Positions 56,667-64,000 of a stretch of 64,000 bases of DNA are shown here, piece by piece. The stretch lies in contig OZ007517.1 of assembly GCA_963931865.1 (NCBI GenBank), positions 4,973,707 through 5,037,706 of the forward strand. Direction: 5' to 3'. Numbering within the stretch: the stretch's first letter is position 1; each line of letters begins with the position of its first letter. The position numbers were made by a program, and so were the translations under genes. This DNA comes from Axinella damicornis (Eukaryota > Porifera > Demospongiae > Axinellida > Axinellidae). Under the pieces are notes generated by a model, which was given only the letters and a program-made list of their open reading frames with translations, did no database searches and was not told the origin of the DNA.

Positions 56667-59600
56667 ACCCCACGGGGCCGGCCAAGCCCCACGGGGCCGG
56701 CCGGGCCCCCACGGGGCCGGCCTGGCCCCCACGGGGCCGGCCAGGCCCCCACTGGGCCGGCCGGGCCCCCAATGGGCCGGCCGGGCCCCCACGGGGTCGG
56801 ACCGGCCCCCACGGGGTCGGACAGGCCCCCAAGGGGGCCGGGCCAGCCCCCACGGGGCCGGCCGGGCCCCCACGGGGCCGGCACGGCCCCCCCACGGGGC
56901 CGGCCAGGCCCCTATGGGGCCGGCCCGGCCCCCACGAGGCCGGCCCGGCCCCCACGGGGCCGGCCCGGCCCCCACGGGGCCGGCCCGGCCCCCACGGGGC
57001 CGGCCCGGCCCCCACGGGGCCGTCCCGGCCCCCACTGGGCCGGCCAGGCCCCCACGGGGCCGGACCGGTCCCCACGGGGCCGTCCCGGCCCCCACGGGGC
57101 CGGCCAGGCCCCCACGGGGCCGGCCAGGCCCGCACGGGCCGGCCCGCCCCCCACGGGGCCGGCCAGGCCCCCACTGGGCCGGCCCGGCCCCCACGGGGCC
57201 GGCCGGTTCCCCACGGGACCGGCCGGTTCCCCATGGGGCCGGCCGGGACCCCACGGGGCCGGCCCGGCCCCCACGGGGCCGGCCCGGCCCCCACGGGGCC
57301 GGCCAGGCCCCCACGGGGCGGGCCAGGCCCCCACGGGGCCGGCCAGGCCCCCACGGGGCCGGCCAGGCCACCACGGGGCCAGCCCGGCCCACACGGCCCG
57401 GCCCCCACGGCCCGGCCCACACAGGGCCGGGCCGGCCGCCACGGGGCCGGCCAGGCCCCCACGGGGCCAGCCAGGCCCCCACGGGGCCGGCCAGGTCCCC
57501 ACGGGGCCGGCCCGCCCCCCACGGGGCCGGCCAGGCCCCCACTGGGCCGGCCCGGCCCCCACGGGGCCGGCCGGTTCCCCACGGGACCGGCCGGTTCCCC
57601 ATGGGGCCGGCCGGGACCCCACGGGGCCGGCCCGGCCCCCACGGGGCCGGCCAGGCCCCCACGGGGCGGGCCAGGCCCCCACGGGGCCGGCCAGGCCCCC
57701 ACGGGGCCGGCCAGGCCCCCACGGTGCCAGCCCGGCCCACACGGCCCGGCCCCCACGGCCCGGCCCACACAGGGCCGGGCCGGCCGCCACGGGGCCGGCC
57801 AGGCCCCCACGGGGCCAGCCAGGCCCCCACGGGGCCGGCCAGGTCCCCACGGGGCCGGCCCGCCCCCCACGGGGCCGGCCAGGCCCCCACTGGGCCGGCC
57901 CGGCCCCCACGGGGCAGGCCAGGCCCCCACGGGGCCGGCCCGGCCCCCACGGGGCAGGCCAGGCCCCCACGGGGCCGGCCAAGCCCCCACGGGGCCGGCC
58001 CGGCCCTCACGGGGCCGGCCAGGACCCCACGGGGCCGGCAAGGCCCCCACGGTGCCGGCCAGGCCCCCACCGGACAGGCCCGGCCCCCACTGGGCCGGCC
58101 CGGCCCCCACGGGGCCGGCCAGGCCCCCACGGGGCCGGCCAGGCCCCCACGGGGCCGGCCCGGCTCACACGGGGCCGGCCAGGACCCCACGGGGCCGGCC
58201 AGGACCCCACGGGGCCGGCCAGGCCCCCACGGGGCCGGCCCGGCCCCCACGTCCCGGCCCCCACGGCCCGGCCCCCACAGAGCCGGCCAGGCCCCCACGG
58301 GGCCGGCCCGGCCCCCACGGGGCCGGCCAGGCCCCCACGGGGCCGGCTTGGCCCCCACGGGGCCGGCCAGGCCCTCACGGGGCCGGCCAGGCCCCCACGG
58401 GGCCGGCCCTACCCCCACGGGGCCGGCCATGACCCCACGGGGCCGGCAAGGCCCCCACGGTGCCGGCCAGGCCCCCACCGGACAGGCCCGGCCCCCACTG
58501 GGCCGGCCCGGCCCCCACGGGGCTGGCCAGGCAACCACGGGGCCACCCGGCCCCCACGGGGCCGGCCAGGACCCCACGGGGCCTGCCCTCACGGCCCGGC
58601 CCCCACGGGGCCGGCCAGGCCCCCACGGGGCCGGCCCGGCCCCCACGGGGCCGGCAAGGCAACCACGGGGCCACCCGGCCCCCACGGGGCCGGCCAGGAC
58701 TCCACGGGGCCGGCCAGGCCCCCACGGGGCCGGCCAGGCCCCCACGGGGCCGGCCCGGCCCCCACGTCCCGGCCCCCACGGCCCGGCCCCCACAAGGCCG
58801 GCCAGGCCCCCACGGGGCCGGCCCGGCCCCCACGAGGCCGGCCAGGCCCCCACGGGGCCGGCCCGGCCCCCACGTCCCGGCCCCCACGGCCCGGCCCCCA
58901 CAGGGCCGGCCAGGCCCCCACGGGGCCGGCCCGGCCCCCACGGGGCCGGCCCGGCCCCCACGGGGCCGGCCAGGCCCCCACGGGGCCGGCCCGGCCCCCA
59001 CGGGGCAGGCCAGGCCCCCACGGGGCCGGCCCGGCCCCCACGGGGCAGGCCAGGCCCCCACGGGGCCGGCCAAGCCCCCACGGGGCCGGCCCGGCCCCCA
59101 CGGGGCCGGCCCGGCCCCCACGGGGCCGGCCAGGACCCCACGGGGCCGGCAAGGCCCCCACGGTGCCGGCCAGGCCCCCACCGGACAGGCCCGGCCCCCA
59201 CTGGGCCGGCCCGGCCCCCACGGGGCCGGCCAGGCCCCCACGGGGCCGGCCAGGCCCCCACGGGGCCGGCCCGGCTCCCACGGGGCCGGCCCGGCTCCCA
59301 CGGGGCCGGCCAGGACCCCACGGGGCCGGCCAGGACCCCACGGGGCCGGCCAGGCCCCCACGGGGCCGGCCCGGCCCCCACGTCCCGGCCCCCACGGCCC
59401 GGCCCCCACAGAGCCGGCCAGGCCCCCACGGGGCCGGCCAGGCCCCCACAAGCCCGGCCAGGCCCCCACGGGGCCGGCCAGGCCCCCACGGGGCCGGCCA
59501 GGCCCCCACGGGGCGGGCCAGGCCCCCACGGGGCCGGCCAGGCCCCCACGAAGCCGGCCAGGCCCCCACGGGGCCAGCCCGGCCCACACGGCCCGGCCCC

Positions 59601-62400
59601 CACGGCCCGGCCCACACAGGGCCGGGCCGGCCGCCACGGGGCCGGCCAGGCCCCCACGGGGCCAGCCAGGCCCCCACGGGGCCGGCCAGGTCCCCACGGG
59701 GCCGGCCAGTCCCCCACGGGGACTGCCCGGCCCCACGGGGCCGGCCAGGCCCCCACCGGGCCGGCCAGGCCCCCACGGAGCCGGCCAGGCTTCCACGGGG
59801 CCGGCCCGGCCCCCACGGGGCCGGCCAAGCCCCCACGGGGCCGGCACGGCCCCCACGGGGCCGGCCAGGCCTTCCCCCACGGGGCCGGCCCGGCCCCCAC
59901 GGGGCCTTCCCGGCCCCCACGAGGCCGGCCCGGCCCCCACGGCTCGGCCCCCACGGGGCCGGCCAAGCAACCACGGGGTCGACCCGGCCCCCACGGGGCC
60001 GGCCAGGACCCCACGGGGCCGGCCAGACCCCCACGGGGCCGACCCGGCCCCCACGTCCCGGCCCCCACGGCCCGGCCCCCACGGGGCCGGCCCGGCCCCC
60101 ACGGAGCCGGCCAGGCCCCCACGGGACCGGCCCGGCCCCCACGGGGCCGGCCAGGCCCCCACGGGGCCGGCCCGGCCCCCACGGGGCCGGCCCGGCCCCC
60201 AAGGGGCCGGCCAGGACCCCACGGGGCCGGCAAGGCCCCCACGGTGCCGGCCAGGCCCCCAGCGGACAGGCCCAGCCCCCACCGGGCCGGCCAGGCCCCC
60301 ACGGGGCCGGACAGGCCTCCACGGGGCCGGCCCGGCCCCCACGGAGCCGGCCAGGCCCCCACGGGGCCGGCCCGGCCCCCACGGGGCCGGCCAGGCGCCC
60401 ACGGGGCCGGCCAGGCCCCCACAGGGCTGGCACGGCCCCCACGGGGCCGGCACGGCCCCCACGGGGCCGGCCCGGCCCCCACGGGGCCGGCCCGGCCCCA
60501 CGTCCCGGCCCCCACGGCCCGGCCCTCACGGCCCGGCCCCCACGGGGCCGGCCCGGCCCCCACGGGGCCGGCCAGGCAACCACGGGGCCACCCGGCCCCC
60601 ACGGGGCCGGCCAGGACTCCACGGGGCCGGCCAGGCCCCCACGGGGCCGGCCAGGCCCCCGCCGGGCCGGCCCGGCCCCCACGTTTCGGCCCCCACGGCC
60701 AGGCCCCCACGGGGCCGGCCAGGCCCCCACGGGGCCGGCCCGGCCCCCACGGGGCCGGCCCGGCTCCCACGGTGCCGGCCAGGACCCCACGGGGCCGGCC
60801 AGGCCCCCACGGGGCCGGACAGGCCTCCACGGGGCCGGCCCGGCCCCCACGGAGCCGGCCAGGCCCCCACGGGGCCGGCCCGGCCCCCACGGGGCCGGCC
60901 AGGCGCCCACAGGGCCGGCCAGACCCCCACAGGGCTGGCACGGCCCCCACGGGGCCGGCCAGGCCCCCACGGGGCCGGCCCGGCCCCCACGGGGTTGGCC
61001 CGGCCCCCACGGGGCCGGCCCGGCCCCCACGGGGCCGTCCCGGCCCCCACGGGGCCGGCCCGGCCCCACGTCCCGGCCCCCACGGCCCGGCCCTCACGGC
61101 CCGGCCCCCACGGGGCCGGCCAGGCCCCCACGGGGCCGGCCCGGCCCCCACGGGGCCGGCCAGGCAACCACGGGGCCACCCGGCCCCCACGGGGCCGGCC
61201 AGGACTCCACGGGGCCGGCCAGGCCCCCACGGGGCCGGCCAGGCCCCCACGGGGCCGGCCCGGCCCCCACGTCCCGGCCCCCACGGCCCGGCACCCACAG
61301 GGCCGGCCAGGCCCCCACGGGGCCGGCCCGGCCCCCACGTCCCGGCCCCCACGGCCCGGCCCCCACAGGGCCGGCCAGGCCCCCACGGGGCCGGCCCGGC
61401 CCCCACGGGGCCGGCCCGGCCCCCACGGGGCCGGCCAGGCCCCCACGGGGCCGGCCCGGCCCCCACGGGGCCGGCCCGGCCCCCACGGGGCCGGCCAGGC
61501 CCCCACGGGGCCGGCCCGGCCCCCACGGGGCAGGCCAGGCCCCCACGGGGCCGGCCCGGCCCCCACGGGGCAGGCCAGGCCCCCACAAGGCCGGCCAGGC
61601 CCCCACGGGGCCGGCCCGGCCCCCACGGGGCCGGCCAGGACCCCACGGGGCCGGCAAGGCCCCCACGGTGCCGGCCAGGCCCCCACCGGACAGGCCCGGC
61701 CCCCACTGGGCCGGCCCGGCCCCCACGGGGCCGGCCAGGCCCCCACGGGGCCGGCCAGGCCCCCACGGGGCCGGCCCAACTCCCACGGGGCCGGCCAGGA
61801 CCCCACGGGGCCGGCCAGGACCCCACGGGGCCGGCCAGGCCCCCACGGGGCCGGCCCGGCCCCCACAGAGCCGGCCAGGCCCCCACGGGGCCGGCCCGGC
61901 CCCCACGGGGCCGGCCAGGCCCCCACGGGGCCGGCTTGGCCCCCACGGGGCCGGCCAGGCCCTCACGGGGCCGGCCAGGCCCCCACGGGGCCGGCCCGGC
62001 CCCCACGGGGCCGGCCATGACCCCACGGGGCCGGCAAGGCCCCCACGGTGCCGGCCAGGCCCCCACCGGACAGGCCCGGCCCCCACTGGGCCGGCCCGGC
62101 CCCCACGGGGCCGGCCAGGCAACCACGGGGCCACCCGGCCCCCACGGGGCCGGCCAGAACCCCACGGGGCCGGCCAGGCCCCCACGGGGCCGGCCCGGCC
62201 CCCACGTCCCGGCCCCCACGGCCCGGCCCCCACAGGGCCGGCCAGGCCCCCACGAAGCCGGCCCGGCCCCCACGGGGCAGGCCAGGCCCTTACGGGGCCG
62301 GCCCGGCCCCCACGGGGCCGGCCAGGACCCCACGGGGCCGGCAAGGCCCCCACGGTGCCGGCCAGGCCCTCACCGGACAGGCCCGGCCCCCACTGGGCCG
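56667..62400 (-). repeat. Inverted arm of the 20-bp satellite, heterogeneous part
   Basis: The same satellite in opposite orientation, reading CACGGGGCCGGCCAGGCCCC on the strand shown. It begins abruptly after TTAAGCGACC. Variants include GGCCCGGCCCCC and a shortened GCCCCCACGTCCCGG unit. Marker blocks recur: GCAACCACGGGGCCACCCGG at 58,531, 58,659, 60,576, 61,164 and 62,120, and a GGACAGGCCCGGCCCCCACT block near 58,073, 59,174, 61,688 and 62,068. A block with CACACGGCCCGG and GGCCGCCACGG is duplicated at 57,381 and 57,729 (348 bp apart) and found again at 59,576. Long frames are compositional. No gene is seen. Confidence 0.95.
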
Positions 62401-64000
62401 GCCCGGCCCCCACGGGGTCGGCCCGGCCCCCACGGGGCCGGCCAGGCCCCCACGGGGCCGGCCAGGCCCCCACGGGGCCGGCCAGGCCCCCACGGGGCCG
62501 GCCAGGCCCCCACGGGACCGGCCCGGCCCCCACGGGGCCGGCCAGGACCCCACGGCGCCGGCAAGGCCCCCACGGTGCCGGCCAGGCCCCCACCGGACAG
62601 GCCCGGCCCCCACTGGGCCGGCCAGTCCCCCCCGGGGCCGGCCAGGCCCCCACGGGGCCGGCCAGGCCCCCACGGGGCCGGCCAGGCCCCCACGGGGCCG
62701 GCCAGGCCCCCACGGGGCCGGCCAGGCCCCCACGGGCCCGGCCAGGCCCCCACGGGGCCGGCCAGGCCCCCACGGGGCCGGCCAGGCCCCCACGGGGCCG
62801 GCCAGGCCCCCACGGGGCCGGCCAGGCCCCCACAAGCCCGGCCAGGCCCCCACAAGCCCGGCCAGGCCCCCACGGGGCCGGCCAGGCCCCCACGGGCCCG
62901 GCCAGGCCCCCACGGGGCCGGCCAGGCCCCCACGGGGCCGGCCAGTCCCCCACGGGGCCGGCCAGGCCCCCACGGGGCCGGCCAGGCCCCCACGGGGCCG
63001 GCCAGGCCCCCACGGGGCCGGCCAGGCCCCCACCGGGCCGGCCAGGACCCCACGGGGCCGGCCAGGCCCCCACGGGGCCGGCCAGGCCCCCACAAGCCCG
63101 GCCAGGCCCCCACGGGGCCGGCCAGGCCCCCACGGGGCCGGCCAGGCCCCCACGGGGCCGGCCAGGCCCACACGGGGCCGGCCAGGCCCCTACGGGGCCG
63201 GCCAGGACCCCACGGGGCCGGCCAGGCCCCCACGGGGCCGGCCAGGCCCCCACAAGCCCGGCCAGGCCCCCACGGGGCCGGCCAGGCCCCCACGGGGCCG
63301 GCCCGGCTCCCACGAGGCCGGCCAGGACCCCAAGAGGCCGGCCAGGACCCCACGGGGCCGGCCAGGCCCCCACGGGGCCGGCCCGGCCCCCACGTCCCGG
63401 CCCCCACGGCCCGGCCCCCACAGAGCCGGCCAGGCCCCCACGGGGCCGGCCCGGCCCCCACGGGGCCGGCCCGGCCCCCACGGGGCCGGCCAGGCCCCCA
63501 CGGGGCCGGCCAGGCCCCCACGGGGCCGGCCAGGCCCCCACAAGCCCGGCCAGGCCCCCACGGGGCCGGCCAGGCCCCCACGGGCCCGGCCAGGCCCCCA
63601 CGGGGCCGGCCAGGCCCCCACGGGGCCGGCCAGGCCCCCACGGGGCCGGCCAGGCCCCCACGGGGCCGGCCAGGCCCCCACGGGGCCGGCCAGGCCCCCA
63701 CGGGGCCGGCCAGGCCCCCACGGGGCCGGCCAGGACCCCACGGGGCCGGCCAGGCCCCCACGGGGCCGGCCAGGCCCCCACAAGCCCGGCCAGGCCCCCA
63801 CGGGGCCGGCCAGGCCCCCACGGGGCCGGCCAGGCCCCCACGGGGCCGGCCAGGCCCCCACGGGGCCGGCCAGGCCCACACGGGGCCGGCCAGGCCCCCA
63901 CGGGGCCGGCCAGGACCCCACGGGGCCGGCCAGGCCCCCACGGGGCCGGCCAGGCCCCCACAAGCCTGGCCAGGCCCCCACGGGGCCGGCCAGGCCCCCA
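62401..64000 (-). repeat. Inverted arm of the satellite, homogeneous part (continues beyond window)
   Basis: Nearly uniform units GGCCAGGCCCCCACGGGGCC in perfect 20-bp register, with runs of identical copies (for example from about 62,641 to 62,729). A CACAAGCCCGGCC variant recurs at 62,831, 62,851, 63,091, 63,251, 63,539, 63,779 and 63,959. Steps such as 240, 160, 240 and 180 bp suggest a short higher-order repeat of 8-12 units. The array is cut by the window edge, so the length of this arm is unknown. No gene is seen. Confidence 0.95.

Noticed and set aside
56582..58432. 616-codon plus-strand frame beginning in the spacer and entering the right arm
   Set aside because: Only about the first 30 codons are non-satellite, and these fall in the spacer inverted repeat. 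The rest is the compositional satellite frame.
1..64000. CRISPR array or bacterial repeat region
   Set aside because: Units are contiguous with no unique spacers between them, and no cas-like genes are present.
1..64000. Collagen-like or proline-rich structural protein gene
   Set aside because: There is no Gly-X-Y periodicity; the cycle is 20 residues and arises from a non-coding 20-bp unit. Indels ignore codon register.

Overview
The window is almost entirely one satellite DNA. About 60.5 kb of the 64 kb is a tandem array of a 20-bp unit, canonical form GGGGCCTGGCCGGCCCCGTG, roughly 3,000 copies by length. The unit is 18/20 G+C and has no A on the strand shown. I find no protein-coding gene, no intact RNA gene, no CRISPR array and no bacterial operon. 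A tRNA-derived SINE and a TA-flanked inverted-repeat element in AT-rich, non-coding DNA point to a eukaryotic nuclear genome, most likely an animal (invertebrate) satellite block. The animal assignment rests on the SINE body and is an inference.

Layout. 1-1,884: array with the GCGTGG form of the unit, containing a 1.26-kb internal duplication. About 1,885-2,260: one tRNA-derived SINE. 2,261-4,300: array with CGCTTGGGG variants. 4,301-18,530: array rich in CCCGGTGGGG and GGGGGGCTGG variants. 18,531-36,060: array rich in GGGGCCGGGCC, GTGGGGTCC and GTGGTGGCC variants with higher-order repeats of 1.4-2.5 kb. 36,061-53,514: array with GCCTGCCCGG and GTGTGGGCC variants and block duplications of 520, 865 and about 1,560 bp. 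53,515-56,666: AT-rich spacer. 56,667-64,000: the same satellite in opposite orientation, running off the window.

The two arms are therefore an inverted pair around a 3.15-kb spacer. The spacer is itself an old, diverged inverted repeat: 53,960-55,045 matches the reverse complement of 56,655-55,990. One side carries a 620-bp TA-flanked element that the other side lacks, leaving an empty site. The centre of the spacer holds four decayed 20-bp satellite units.

Very long open frames run through both strands (thousands of codons). They are a composition artefact. All stop codons need both A and T; the shown strand of the left arm has almost no A, so the opposite strand has almost no T, and all six frames stay open. 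The 20-bp unit gives a 20-residue peptide cycle that is the same in every frame of a strand. I annotate none of them as genes.
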